Source: VAZQ01 sp963827585 (GTDB lineage Bacteria; Pseudomonadota; Alphaproteobacteria; Rhizobiales; Xanthobacteraceae). From it: 64,000 bases of DNA. Where the stretch lies: contig CAWHCK010000064.1 of the NCBI GenBank assembly GCA_963827585.1, forward strand, positions 13,382 to 77,381, in the 5' to 3' direction. The notes beneath the pieces are model-generated. The model worked only from the letters and a program-made list of their open reading frames with translations. It was not told where the DNA came from and searched no databases. Shown here piece by piece: positions 17,701 to 26,843 of the stretch. Numbering within the stretch: position 1 is the first letter of the stretch; every line of letters starts with the position of its first letter. Position numbers and translations under genes: made by a program.

Positions 17701-18562
17701 CGCTTGAAGGCGGCGGCACCTTCGCGCTCGACAATGGGCGTGTGGTGCGTCTCGATCCGGCGGCCTTCGACACCGTGATCCGTGCGGTCGATCAGGGCCT
17801 GCCGATCGACGCGACCAGAGTGCGGGACAGGATGGATGCCGCGCTCGCGAGAGGTGTCCTCGCCGTCGCGCGTGCCGAGGGTGCGATCACCATCAATGCC
17901 GGTCAGGCGCGGCTGAGCAATACGACGGTGCGCGCGCAACGTGCCGATCTCGCCGTGAGCGGAAGCGTCAATCTCGCCGAAAGCGCGCTCGATGCGCGGC
18001 TCACCTTGTTCGGGGCGGGCGGCGCGGGTGCTCCGGCGAACACGCGGCCGGAGGTCGCCATTGCGTTGAAGGGCCCGGTCGAGACGCCCAAGCGCACCAT
18101 CGACGTCGCCGCGCTTGCAAGCTGGCTCGCGCTGCGCGCGGTCGAACAGCAGTCGAAGAAGCTCGACGTGCTCGAAGGCCGCGCGGCGGCCACGCCGCCC
18201 CCGTCGCCCACTCCCGCTGCGGTCAACGCCAATACCCCACCCGCTCCCGGCCCAAAGGAGCCTGCAGCCGTCCCTGCGGCGGCGCAGACCGAGCCGGACG
18301 CGTCCGCTCCGCATCCGAGCGTGCGGCACCCAGCCGGCGGTGCCGAGCGTGCAAAAACCGAAACCGGTGCTGCCGGCGGCGGAACGGGCGCCGCCGCTCC
18401 CACCGGCGATCGACATTCGTCCGGCGCCGGCACCGCGCCACGCCGCCGTGCGCAACCAGGGCCAGCCAGGGTGCGCCCACCCATGCGCAACCGCAGAAGC
18501 CGGCGGCGGCGACGGTGCCCCCGCGCCCGCGCTCCTTGTCGGAGATATTGTTCGGTAACTAG
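14763..18562 (+). CDS. AsmA-family outer-membrane/lipid-transport protein, tail frameshifted
   Basis: A very large AsmA-like protein (about 1,270 residues) of the inner-membrane-anchored bridge-like family linked to lipid transport and outer-membrane homeostasis. A GTG at 14763 with GGAG upstream starts LLGLGIAIILALVTALVGPFYVDWGSYR, a single N-terminal membrane anchor, followed by the typical FEARARQLTGLDFRVTGG AsmA entry and long beta-rich repeats (DGLDIKEFELRAPGAAQLRL, SGSVNLAESALDARLTLFG). The end is broken by two +1 shifts: PSVQKPKPVLPAA and PPLPPAIDIRPAP in the second frame (from about 18340), then RPRSLSEILFGN and TAG at 18560-18562 in the third (from about 18440). That ending is the usual AsmA C-terminus in this group. 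Without correction the frame would run on to 19106. Confidence 0.85.
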
Positions 18563-18608
18563 GGCGCGCCTCAGACGCGGGGGAGGGGAAGCCCTCCGGC
18601 GCAAACCG

Positions 18609-18893
18609 CTACGCGGTCGAGGCGGCGGGCGCGGCCATGACGTTACGCGTTCCGTCGTGCCCGTCTTTGCCGTCGGACGGCTGGCTGCGATAGTAATTGA
18701 GCACGAACAGGCGAATGGCGGACGACAGATTGCCGTGCTTGCGCTCGGAATCGATCGCGGCGACGAGGTCCGACAACGTCATGTCGCGACCGCCGGCGAT
18801 GTCCTTGAGCCCCTTCCAGAATGCATCCTCGAGGCTGACGCTCGTCTTGTGGCCGGCGATGACGATGGAGCGTTTGACGACCGGAGATTTCAT
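18609..18893 (-). CDS. Ribbon-helix-helix domain protein
   Basis: A 94-residue protein with an RHH-type core: KRSIVIAGHKTSVSLEDAFW strand and helix, then LKDIAGGRDMTLSDLVAAID and the closing helix SAIRLFVLNYYRSQ. Proteins of this type in alphaproteobacteria (RHH_4) are small DNA-binding proteins of unknown target. Its ATG overlaps the stop of the upstream DUF4169 gene (ATGA), so the two are translationally coupled, an arrangement common in this group. The C-terminal 20 residues are Ala/Gly-rich and variable. Confidence 0.85.
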   Translation of the reverse strand: MKSPVVKRSIVIAGHKTSVSLEDAFWKGLKDIAGGRDMTLSDLVAAIDSERKHGNLSSAIRLFVLNYYRSQPSDGKDGHDGTRNVMAAPAASTA

Positions 18894-19078
18894 CGCTCGT
18901 CTCCCCTTTCGATCCGGTGGCGCTCGAGCTCGCGGCGGGCCTTGGCGTCGCGTTTGGCTTCGAGCTCGCGCTCGACCTTGCTGCGCCCGTGCAGGAGCCG
19001 ATTGGCAGCAGCTTCTCGCTCGGCCAGCTGCCGCTCGGAATTCTTGCGCGCCCTACGAAGGTTGACGATCTCGCCCAT
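18890..19078 (-). CDS. DUF4169 family protein
   Basis: A 62-residue, highly charged helical protein starting MGEIVNLRRARKNSERQLAE, the hallmark of DUF4169, and continuing as an Arg/Glu-rich helix (AAANRLLHGRSKVERELEAK). The frame is open upstream to 19261, but only the part from the MGEIVNLRR methionine matches the family, so 19078 is chosen. Function unknown. It is coupled by an ATGA overlap to the RHH protein downstream. Confidence 0.8.
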   Translation of the reverse strand: MGEIVNLRRARKNSERQLAEREAAANRLLHGRSKVERELEAKRDAKARRELERHRIERGDER

Positions 19079-19530
19079 CCTGCACTCGACGACGCGTCCG
19101 GGGTGATGCAGGTCCCTTGCGGTGGCTTCGGTGCCAAATACGCCCATAGCGTGGCGGCTGGCGCCCGTGGCAAATCGGCATCGACGGCATGCAAAAAGGC
19201 CGCGCCAGTATGCATTTCCGCGATTGCGATCTTGCGCACCTGCGTCGGGAAATAGACTCAAGAATTCACAGTCTTAACTTGTATATTAGAGTCAACATAA
19301 AGTAAGGACGGAATTTCCGCGTAATCACAAGAAGATAGCCCGCGGCCTATTGGCGACTGAACTTGCGAGGCAGGCCTTGTTGCTGAGGAATTCCTTCGAA
19401 TACGTTCTGCAACGCCAGCCAAGAGCGATGGAAATTCAGCGCATTGCGTAGACGCGGCCGCGCAGCAATTTCACAAAAGATTTACCAACCGCGCCGCTTG
19501 TAGCCGCCGCCCCGACCTGCCGTCCGCTCT
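19079..19530. other. Intergenic stretch, locally AT-rich
   Basis: About 450 bases between the DUF4169/RHH pair and sspB. Around 19260-19310 it is noticeably more AT-rich than its surroundings (tcttaacttgtatattagag), which may be the promoter zone for the DUF4169 gene. No gene is supported. Confidence 0.4.
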
Positions 19531-20119
19531 CTACTTCTTGCGAAAGCGGTCGAGCCGCACGACCTCGCCACTGCCCGCGGGCTTGTCGGGTTCCTCGCCT
19601 GGCGTGGTCTCGGCCGGCGCGGAATTCGCGGGCTCCGGATTTGCCGGCACCGGCACCGCTACCATCGCCGGCGTCACACCTTTGTGCTCCGCCGGCGGTC
19701 GCCGTGCGCCGCGATCCTTGCCCGCGGCAGCGCTCTCCTCCAGGGAACCGCCAGCAGCCTCCGCGATCTCCTCGAATTGCAAGCCGAACTCGCACGGCAG
19801 GATCAAAGAAGCCCTTCACCGCGGCAAAGGGAACAGCCAGCCGTTCCGGAATGCCCCCGAACGACAGGCCCACCTCGAATCCGTTCTCGGTCACCACCAA
19901 GTCCCAAAACTGGTGCTGCAGAACGATGGTGATCTCCTCGGGATACTGCGCAAGCATGCGTGGCGACAGGCGCACGCCCTCGGCGCAGGTATCGAACGAA
20001 ATGTAGAAATGGTGCTCCCCGGGGAGGCCGCTCTCGGCGGCGTCGACGAGCACCCTGCGCACGACCCCGCGCAGCGCCTCCTGGGCCAAGATATCGTAGC
20101 GGATGTGATCGACGGCCAT
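19531..20119 (-). pseudogene. sspB: SspB ClpXP adaptor, frameshifted
   Basis: The alpha-type SspB adaptor delivers ssrA-tagged and other proteins to ClpXP. The start is the ATG at 20119 (VDHIRYDILAQEALRGVV), followed by LPGEHHFYISFDTCAEGVRL, YPEEITIVLQHQFWDL and FEVGLSFGGIPERLAVPFAA, all conserved. After VKGFFDPAV a +1 shift at about 19795-19800 is needed to reach EFGLQFEEIAEAA, the acidic/Pro linker and the conserved ClpX-binding tail GEVVRLDRFRKK. Corrected length is about 195 residues, normal for the family. The gene lies just downstream of, and on the same strand as, ssrA. Confidence 0.85.
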
Positions 20120-20261
20120 AACGTGATCCGTTCCTACGGGAAGCGTACTTCCGCCCGGCTTGGTCGCGTTGCGTCGGTGCGCTTGCGCGCACGGACTCGG
20201 CCATACGAATGCTAGCGCGCGCAACCGCAACTGCGCCAGCCTCCTCACCATAAATATGGAA

Positions 20262-20630
20262 GTGGAGGCTTCTGTTGCCAGGTGCCTCCGAACCCCGCCT
20301 GACGGAGCTTAACCCGTCAGGGCTTTAAGATCGGTATTCCAAACCGCATTACGCGGCCTGGGCAACCGGAGCATAGTTGTCGTTGGCAACTATGAATTTG
20401 GCCCGGTAACGGTGGAACCATGCCGAGCAAAAGCACGTCCTTTACGCCCTCGTCGATCCTGGTTCGCCCCCGTATTCAGGGATCAGTAGTCAGTGGTCGG
20501 CCATCAGAAACACACATCTGATCACCGGCTTCTGACCACCGACCCCCTGAATGGTGGAGGCGCCGGGTACTGCCCCCGGGTCCGATAGGTTTATTACGAC
20601 GGCCATTTATCGCCATAGCCGGCTTGCGCC
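20262..20630 (-). ncRNA. ssrA: Transfer-messenger RNA, circularly permuted two-piece type
   Basis: On the minus strand the acceptor piece comes first. It has a gccggcgcaagccggc hairpin near 20620, then aaacctatcggaccc and a T-arm/acceptor end ggcgcctccacca with CCA ending at 20552. An intervening segment of about 80 bases with self-complementary ends follows. The coding piece starts gggggcgaaccaggatcgac at 20471; its 5' G-run pairs with cgcctcc of the acceptor piece. The tag reading frame follows at 20349-20387. Downstream pseudoknot-like pairs (ccctgacggg/ccgtcagg; ggaggc/gcctcc) end near 20265. Acceptor piece before coding piece is the permuted order known from alphaproteobacteria. End coordinates are approximate. 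Confidence 0.93.
20349..20387 (-). other. tmRNA proteolysis tag reading frame
   Basis: Within the coding piece of ssrA, twelve codons and TAA specify ANDNYAPVAQAA, a typical alphaproteobacterial tag ending in the Ala-Ala recognised by ClpX. The N-terminal AND-N part is what SspB binds, and sspB lies about 140 bases downstream. Confidence 0.93.
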
Positions 20631-20840
20631 GGCAGGTTGAATATAGGCGTGGACGGTTGACGAAAAAAGAGGATGGGAACGACGCGGGAACGGCCGCCTG
20701 CATCGGCGAGAGGCTGGCGGAGCGGCCAAGCAGGTGCCAAGCAGCGGTCGAGACGGCAGCAACCCTGATATTGCGCGCGCGTGGCACCATGCTGGAAAAT
20801 CATTTGGTTCCGGCGGGGCCGTCGGCTTAAGTCTGACGGC

Positions 20841-21419
20841 ATGTCCGAGACGGTTCCCGCGGCCTCTTCGCCAGCTCCATCTCCACTCGCGCCCACCCTG
20901 CTCGAACTTTTCATTGCCTTTGCCCTCATCTCCGTCTGCGGATTCGGCGGGGTTCTGGCCTGGTCGCGCCGGATGCTGGTGGAGCAGCGCGGATGGATGA
21001 CGCCGGAGGAATTCAACGACGCCTACGCGCTGTGCCAATTCCTGCCCGGCCCCAACGTGGTCAATCTCTCGGTCGTGTTCGGCCGCCGCATTCGCGGCCC
21101 GGTCGGATCCGCGGTCGCACTGGTGGGTTTGATCGGGCCTCCGTTCATCATCGTTACCTTGATCGGCGTCATCTATGCGCGCTTCGGCGAGGTGGCCGCG
21201 CTGCAGCGAATGCTGCTCGGGGTTGCGGCGGCGGCGGTCGGGCTGGTGATGGGGACCTGCGCCAAGATGGCGCTTCCGCTGTTCAAGGATCGGCTCGGCC
21301 TCGCGCCCCTGATGGCGCTCGCGACATTCGCGTCCGTTGGCGTCCTGCGCTGGCCGATCTACGGGGCGCTGGCCGTGCTGGTGCCGCTGAGCATCGCCAT
21401 CGCGTGGGTACGACGATGA
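20841..21419 (+). CDS. Chromate transporter, first half
   Basis: A 192-residue CHR-family membrane protein equivalent to one half of ChrA. It starts at the ATG at 20841 and has the conserved segments FIAFALISVCGFGGVLAWSR, WMTPEEFNDAYALCQFLPGP (the typical CHR motif with PGPN) and VALVGLIGPPFIIVTLIGV, with about five membrane helices. Split CHR proteins work as pairs; the second half follows with an ATGA overlap. The family exports chromate, although in soil Rhizobiales the real substrate is often untested. Confidence 0.88.
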   Translation: MSETVPAASSPAPSPLAPTLLELFIAFALISVCGFGGVLAWSRRMLVEQRGWMTPEEFNDAYALCQFLPGPNVVNLSVVFGRRIRGPVGSAVALVGLIGPPFIIVTLIGVIYARFGEVAALQRMLLGVAAAAVGLVMGTCAKMALPLFKDRLGLAPLMALATFASVGVLRWPIYGALAVLVPLSIAIAWVRR

Positions 21420-21946
21420 AGCATGACGACACGCTGCTGACGCTCGCGGGCTATTTCGCGCTGATGTCGTTGTTCGCGATCGGCGGCGCCAATTCCGCGG
21501 TGCCCGAAATGCAGCGCGTGGCAGTCGAGGTGGAGCGCTGGATGACGGCGCGGCAGTTCACCGACATATTCGCGATTGCGCAGGTGACGCCGGGGCCCAA
21601 CGTCATCATCGTCACCCTGATCGGCTATCACGTGGCCGGCCTCCTCGGTGCGCTGGTCGCAACCTTGGCCATGTGCGGGCCCACCTCCCTGTTCGCCTTC
21701 TATGTCGGCCATGCGTGGGAGCGCTTCAGGGACGCGCCGTGGCGGGCCGCCATCCAGGCCGGTTTGGCCCCGATCTCCATCGGTCTCATCGCGGCCAGTG
21801 CCTTCGTGGTGATGCCGGTGACGGCGCACAACTTTTTGGCCATTGCCGTCACCGTGGGCACCGCCGTTGCGACGTACACGACACGGTTGCACCCGCTGTG
21901 GATGTTCGCCGCGGCGGCACTGCTCGGGCTGGCCGGCCTGCTCTGA
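21416..21946 (+). CDS. Chromate transporter, second half
   Basis: A 176-residue CHR-domain protein, the partner of the preceding gene. Key segments are YFALMSLFAIGGANSAVPEM, WMTARQFTDIFAIAQVTPGP and PNVIIVTLIGYHVAGLLGAL, plus five or so helices. The ATG (21416) overlaps the upstream TGA, so both halves are made together as expected for a two-subunit transporter. Confidence 0.88.
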   Translation: MKHDDTLLTLAGYFALMSLFAIGGANSAVPEMQRVAVEVERWMTARQFTDIFAIAQVTPGPNVIIVTLIGYHVAGLLGALVATLAMCGPTSLFAFYVGHAWERFRDAPWRAAIQAGLAPISIGLIAASAFVVMPVTAHNFLAIAVTVGTAVATYTTRLHPLWMFAAAALLGLAGLL

Positions 21947-22056
21947 TCTTAAATTTGTCGCACTCGCTTCACGCCGCCCACCGGACTGTGCTACGAAAAT
22001 GGTTGTACCGAGGGATGGGAGGTTCCGCGGTACAGTGCGGGGCTACGGGAGGGAAC

Positions 22057-22553
22057 ATGTCCGAAAGCGTCAGCCCGCCCCCCAAGGGGCGGGGATTTAG
22101 TTTTTCGATCCGCAGCCCCCGCGATTTCTGGGGTGGTTTGGTCCTCGTCGCGGTGGCCATCCTTGCCATCTGGGCCTCGCGCGAGCTTCCCGGGCAGCGC
22201 GGATTTGCATTCGGTCCCGGCACCGCGCCGCGGCTTTTCGCCGGTCTCCTCGTCGGATTTGGCACCCTGGTTGCGCTGGTCGGTCTGGTCTCGGATGGCC
22301 CGCGCATCGACAAATACAAGATCCGCGGACCGGTCCTCGTTATTTCGAGCTATTCTGGCCTTCGCAGCGATGATCCGGCCGTTGGGGCTGGTGATCGCGA
22401 GCTTCGTCACATTCATCATTTCGATTTTGGGATCGAAGGAATTGCGCGTGATCGAAGGCACCATCGCGGCTGCGGTGATGACCGCTCTTCTGCGTCTTGT
22501 TGTTCACCTACCTGCTCAAGCTGCCCTTCCAGCTCTGGCCGCGGTTCTACTGA
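22057..22553 (+). CDS. tctB: TctB small membrane subunit, frameshifted
   Basis: The small four-helix subunit of a tripartite tricarboxylate transporter. It starts MSESVSPPPKGRGFSFS at 22057 after a GGAGG-like site, then SPRDFWGGLVLVAVAILAIW and FGPGTAPRLFAGLLVGFGTL, the usual TctB opening. At about 22343 a +1 shift is needed to reach AILAFAAMIRPLGLVIASFV and the helix FIISILGSKELRVIEG. Another at about 22480 leads to FCVLLFTYLLKLPFQLWPRF and TGA at 22551-22553. Corrected size is about 165 residues, normal for TctB. It is followed 17 bases later by tctA. Confidence 0.8.
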
Positions 22554-22570
22554 CGCAGGAGACGTAAGTC

Positions 22571-24077
22571 ATGTCCGACCTACTCGCGAACCTTGCGTTG
22601 GGCTTCGGGGTCGCGGCCCAGCCCTACAACATCCTGTTCTGTCTGCTGGGCGCGCTGGTGGGCACGCTTGTGGGCGTGCTGCCCGGCATCGGCACGGTCG
22701 CCACCATCGCGATGCTGCTGCCGATCACCTTCGGGCTGCCGCCGGTGGGCGCGCTGATCATGCTCGCCGGCATCTATTACGGCGCCCAGTACGGCGGCTC
22801 CACCACCTCGATCCTGGTCAATATTCCGGGCGAGGCCACATCGGTGGTCACTGCGCTCGACGGCCACCAGATGGCGCGGCAGGGCCGCGCCGGCGCGGCG
22901 CTTTCGATCGCAGCCATCTCCTCGTTCTTCGCCGGCTGCGTCGCGACCGTGCTCGTTGCCGCGCTCGGCGCGCCTTTGACCAGCATGGCGCTGCTGTTCG
23001 GTCCGGCCGAGTATTTCTCGCTCATGGTGCTGGGCCTCATCTTCGCGGTCGTGCTGGCGAAGGGCTCGGTGCTCAAGGCCATCGCCGTGATCATCCTGGG
23101 CCTGCTGTTGTCGATGGTCGGCTCCGACCTCGAGACCGGCGCCGGGCGCATGACATTCGACCTGCCGGAGCTCGCCGACGGCATCGGATTCGCCAACATC
23201 GCCATGGGCGTGTTCGGGTTCGCCGAGATCGTCCGCAATCTCGAACTGCCGGCTGAGAGCCGCGACGTTCTCCACGCCAAGGTCAGCGGCCTGATGCCGA
23301 CCCGCAAGGATCTGATCGCCTCCTCCGGCTCGATCGCCCGCGGCACCATCGTCGGCTCGCTGCTCGGCATCCTGCCGGGGGGCGGCGCCGTGATCGCGTC
23401 GTTCGCCGCCTACACCTTCGAGAAGAAGATGTCGAAGACGCCGCAGCGCTTCGGCAACGGCGCGATCGAGGGCGTGGCCGCGCCCGAAAGCGCCAACAAC
23501 GCCGCGGCGCAGACCTCGTTCATTCCGCTGCTGACGCTGGGCATCCCGCCGAATGCGGTGATGGCGCTCATGGTCGGCGCCATGACCATCCACGGCATCG
23601 TGCCGGGTCCGCAGGTCATGACCAAGCAGCCGGAGCTGTTCTGGGGCATGATCGCCTCGATGTGGCTCGGCAACCTGATGCTGGTCATCATCAATCTGCC
23701 GCTGGTGGGCGTGTGGGTGACGCTGCTGCGCGTGCCGTATCGGCTGCTCTATCCGTCCATCGTCGTGTTCTGCTGCATCGGCATCTATTCGATCAACAAC
23801 TCTCCGTTCGACGTCGTCATCGCCGCGCTCTTCGGCGTCATCGGGTACTGGTTGATCAAGCACGACTTCGAGCCGGCGCCGATGCTGCTCGGGTTCGTGC
23901 TGGGACCGCTGATGGAGGAGAATCTCCGCCGCGCCATGCTGATCGCCCGCGGCGACTGCGACGGTGTTCTTCACCCGCCCGATCTCGGGGGTGCTGCTGG
24001 GCACGGCGATCCTCCTGCTGATCATCGCCGCGCTGCCGAAAATCCGCCGCCGCCGCGACGAAGTCTTCGTCGAGTAA
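22571..24077 (+). CDS. tctA: TctA large membrane subunit, 3' end frameshifted
   Basis: The large permease subunit of the tripartite tricarboxylate transporter (about 500 residues, 11-12 helices). Signature motifs are clear: GALVGTLVGVLPGIGTVATI, LAGIYYGAQYGGSTTSILVN, GEATSVVTALDGHQMARQG and LGILPGGGAVIASFAAYTFE. Near the end, after NLRRAMLIARGD, a +1 shift at about 23957 restores ATVFFTRPISGVLLGTAILL and the basic tail RRRRDEVFVE with TAA at 24075-24077, the normal TctA ending. Uncorrected, the frame runs to 24151 with no family similarity. Confidence 0.88.
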
Positions 24078-24218
24078 GGCGCTCGCCGCCACGAGCCGGC
24101 TGCGACAAGTTACCACCGCGCGCGCCGAGGATCTCCGCGGCGCGGTGGTGACATTCGCGCGGGCCGTGCATAAATGGCGTGCTGACCATCAAGAACGCAT
24201 GCTTGAGAGGAAGCGACC

Positions 24219-25214
24219 ATGCCTGACGTGCTGATCGCGTACGATTGCCGCTGTGGTCGGCCTGGGCCTGACTTTGGGTCTTGCCGCGGGTCCCGCTGCG
24301 CGCAAAGCGACTATCCGCGCCGCCCGATCACGTTGATCGTACCGTTTGCCGCTGGCGGGCCGACCGACGTCATTTCCCGCATCGTCGCTGAGCACATGTC
24401 GCGCACGCTCGGGCAGCCGATCATCATCGAGAATATCGTCGGTGCCGGCGGCACCACTGCCTCGACCCGGGCGGCGCGCGCCGCGCCCGATGGGTACACG
24501 ATCGAGATGGGCCATATGGGGACCCATGCCGCCTCGGTCGCGCTCTATCCCAACCTCGCCTACAAGCCGGACGTCGACTTCGCGCCCATCGGGCTGGTCG
24601 CCGGAACTCCGGTCTTGATCCTGGCGAAGAAGGACTTTCCTCCCAAAGATCTCAAGGAGTTCGTCGCCTACGTGAAGGCGAACGTCGACAAGCTGAACAT
24701 GGCGCATGCCGGCGTCGGCTCGGTGTCGTTCACGACCTGCCTGTTGCTCAACTCGATCCTGGGCGTGAAGCCGACGTCGATTCCGTTCAGCGGCACCGGC
24801 CCGGCGCTGACCGCGTTGATCTCCGGCCAGGTCGACTACATGTGCGACCAGATCGTCAACGTCGTCCAGCAGGTGCAGGCCGGCCAGATCAAGGCCTATG
24901 CCATCGGCACGGCCGAGCGCAATCCGGCCCTGCCCAACGTTCCGACCAGCAAGGAAGCGGGCCTCCCGGAATTCCAGGCGCAGGCCTGGAACGCGCTGTT
25001 CGCCCCGAAAGGCACCCCCCAGCCGATCATCGACAAGCTCGCCGACGCGCTCGACAAGGCGCTCGACGACGAGACCACGCGCAAGCGACTGCTCGAGCTC
25101 GGGAGCGTGCTGCCGGACCAGGCGGGGCGCGGCCCGCAGGCGCTCGCCGCCTTGGTGAAGAGCGAGATCGCGCGCTGGACGCCGATCATCAAGGCGGCAG
25201 GCCCGCTGAACTGA
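24219..25214 (+). CDS. tctC: TctC/Bug-family periplasmic binding protein
   Basis: The extracytoplasmic receptor for the TctAB permease (331 residues as read). The mature part begins AQSDYPRRPITLIVPFAAGG and shows the Bug-family features VPFAAGGPTDVISR, VGAGGTTASTRAARAAPDG, the Ile/Phe-rich core and NVPTSKEAGLPEF near the C-terminus. The first 28 residues as read are not a signal peptide. In the +1 frame, however, the same DNA encodes TIAAVVGLGLTLGLAAGPAA, a clear signal sequence, so two compensating indels (near 24250 and 24297) appear to scramble it. The ligand (a carboxylic acid) is unknown. Confidence 0.85.
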   Translation: MPDVLIAYDCRCGRPGPDFGSCRGSRCAQSDYPRRPITLIVPFAAGGPTDVISRIVAEHMSRTLGQPIIIENIVGAGGTTASTRAARAAPDGYTIEMGHMGTHAASVALYPNLAYKPDVDFAPIGLVAGTPVLILAKKDFPPKDLKEFVAYVKANVDKLNMAHAGVGSVSFTTCLLLNSILGVKPTSIPFSGTGPALTALISGQVDYMCDQIVNVVQQVQAGQIKAYAIGTAERNPALPNVPTSKEAGLPEFQAQAWNALFAPKGTPQPIIDKLADALDKALDDETTRKRLLELGSVLPDQAGRGPQALAALVKSEIARWTPIIKAAGPLN

Positions 25215-25330
25215 CGCTTGTTCACAGGTCGTCTGCAGGCGCACATTTCCCGATAGCCGGGAGCGCGGTAAACTCCGCCTCCCGACTCGGCTCATTGCCG
25301 GCATGAGGGGTCGGCCAATCGTCGTCATAG

Positions 25331-26125
25331 ATGCGCCAGTACCACGACCTGATGGAACGAATTCTTGCCGACGGCGTGGAGAAGCACGACCGCACCGGCA
25401 CCGGCACCCTGTCGGTGTTCGGGCACCAGATGCGCTTCGACCTCGCGGAGGGCTTCCCGCTCGCGACCACCAAGAAGCTGCACGTCAAGTCGATCGTTCA
25501 TGAGCTGCTCTGGTTCCTGGCCGGCGACACCAACGTCAAATATCTGAACGAGCACGGCGTCACCATCTGGGACGATTGGGCGGACGAGGCGGGCGAGCTC
25601 GGCCCGGTCTATGGCCGGCAATGGCGCTCGTGGCCGGCGGCCGCCGGCGGCACCATCGACCAGATCGTCAACGTGGTCTCCGCGATCCGCCGCAATCCGG
25701 ATTCGCGCCGCCTCATCGTCACGGCCTGGAACCCAGCGGATGTCGACAAGATGGCGCTGCCGCCGTGCCACTGCCTGTTCCAGTTCTACGTCGCGCGGGG
25801 CCGGCTCTCCTGCCAGCTCTATCAGCGCTCGGCCGACGTTTTCCTCGGCGTGCCGTTCAACATCGCCTCCTATGCGCTGCTGACGCTGATGATGGCGCAG
25901 GTGACCGGATTGAAGGCCGGCGAGTTCGTGCACACGCTCGGGGATGCACACCTTTATCTCAATCATCTCGAGCAGGCGCGGCTGCAGCTCGCGCGTCCGC
26001 CGCGGCCGCTGCCGAGAATGGTGCTCAATCCGGCCGTGACCGATCTGTTCGCCTTCCGCTACGAGGATTTCTCGCTCCAAGGCTACGACCCGCACCCCCA
26101 CATCAAGGCCAAGGTGGCGGTGTGA
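25331..26125 (+). CDS. thyA: Thymidylate synthase
   Basis: Converts dUMP and methylene-tetrahydrofolate to dTMP and dihydrofolate. At 264 residues it matches the Escherichia coli-type enzyme exactly: catalytic Cys146 in LPPCHCLFQF, RTGTGTLSVFGHQMRFDL, HVKSIVHELLWFLAGDTN, LGPVYGRQWRSW and CQLYQRSADVFLGVPFNIAS. It starts with ATG at 25331 and overlaps folA by GTGA, an arrangement that pairs the enzyme producing dihydrofolate with the one reducing it. Confidence 0.97.
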   Translation: MRQYHDLMERILADGVEKHDRTGTGTLSVFGHQMRFDLAEGFPLATTKKLHVKSIVHELLWFLAGDTNVKYLNEHGVTIWDDWADEAGELGPVYGRQWRSWPAAAGGTIDQIVNVVSAIRRNPDSRRLIVTAWNPADVDKMALPPCHCLFQFYVARGRLSCQLYQRSADVFLGVPFNIASYALLTLMMAQVTGLKAGEFVHTLGDAHLYLNHLEQARLQLARPPRPLPRMVLNPAVTDLFAFRYEDFSLQGYDPHPHIKAKVAV

Positions 26126-26712
26126 TCGCCAACGACGGCGCCGCCGGTGTGCGACCCGCCGAGGGCCTGCCACGGATCGCGCTCGTCCTGGTCGTCGCCG
26201 TGGCCGAGAACGGCGTTATCGGCCACGGCGGCCGTCTCCCGTGGCGGCTGAAATCGGAAATGGCGCATTTTCGTCGTGTCACCATGGGCAAGCCGGTGGT
26301 GATGGGGCGCAAGACTTATCTCTCGATCGGGCGACCGCTTCCTGGCCGTACCAACATCGTGGTGAGCCGTGACCGGACGTTCGCCGTGCCAGGCGTGCTG
26401 GTGGCGCCGACGCTCGAGGCGGCACTAACTGCGGCACGCGGTGACGCGTGGCGGCGTGGCGTCACCGAGATCGCGGTCATCGGCGGCGCCGGCATCTACA
26501 TGCATACGATGGCGGTGGCCGACCGCCTGGTGATTACGCGCGTGCATTTGCAACCAAGCGGCGATACGACGTTTCCTCCGATCGATCCGAACATCTGGGA
26601 GGAAGCGGAACGGATCGAACACCGTGCGGGACCGGGTGACGAAGCAAACTTCACGGTGCTCGCTTACGAACGGCGTGCGGCGCAGGCCACCCCTTCCGGT
26701 GGTAGGCACTAA
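26122..26712 (+). CDS. folA: Dihydrofolate reductase
   Basis: Regenerates tetrahydrofolate from the dihydrofolate made by ThyA, using NADPH. The GTG at 26122 overlaps the thyA stop. Family motifs: VVAVAENGVIGHGGRLPWRL (active-site loop), HFRRVTMGKPVVMGRKTY, GRPLPGRTNIVVSRD and VIGGAGIYMHTMAVADRLVI. It is 196 residues with an N-terminal extension of about 20 residues (IANDGAAGVRPAEGLPR) not seen in most DHFRs. A later in-frame start is possible, but the GTG fits the coupling to thyA. Confidence 0.93.
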   Translation: MIANDGAAGVRPAEGLPRIALVLVVAVAENGVIGHGGRLPWRLKSEMAHFRRVTMGKPVVMGRKTYLSIGRPLPGRTNIVVSRDRTFAVPGVLVAPTLEAALTAARGDAWRRGVTEIAVIGGAGIYMHTMAVADRLVITRVHLQPSGDTTFPPIDPNIWEEAERIEHRAGPGDEANFTVLAYERRAAQATPSGGRH

Positions 26713-26843
26713 CCGGAAAATCAAGGCCATGTGCCGCTGGGCCGCACGCGCTTCAGCCGCGTTGTAACGGAATGACACCTCCCCTATAACCGCCCCAAAT
26801 CGAAACGGCCGGGGGGCCTTGGGCCTGGCGCAAGGAGACAGCG

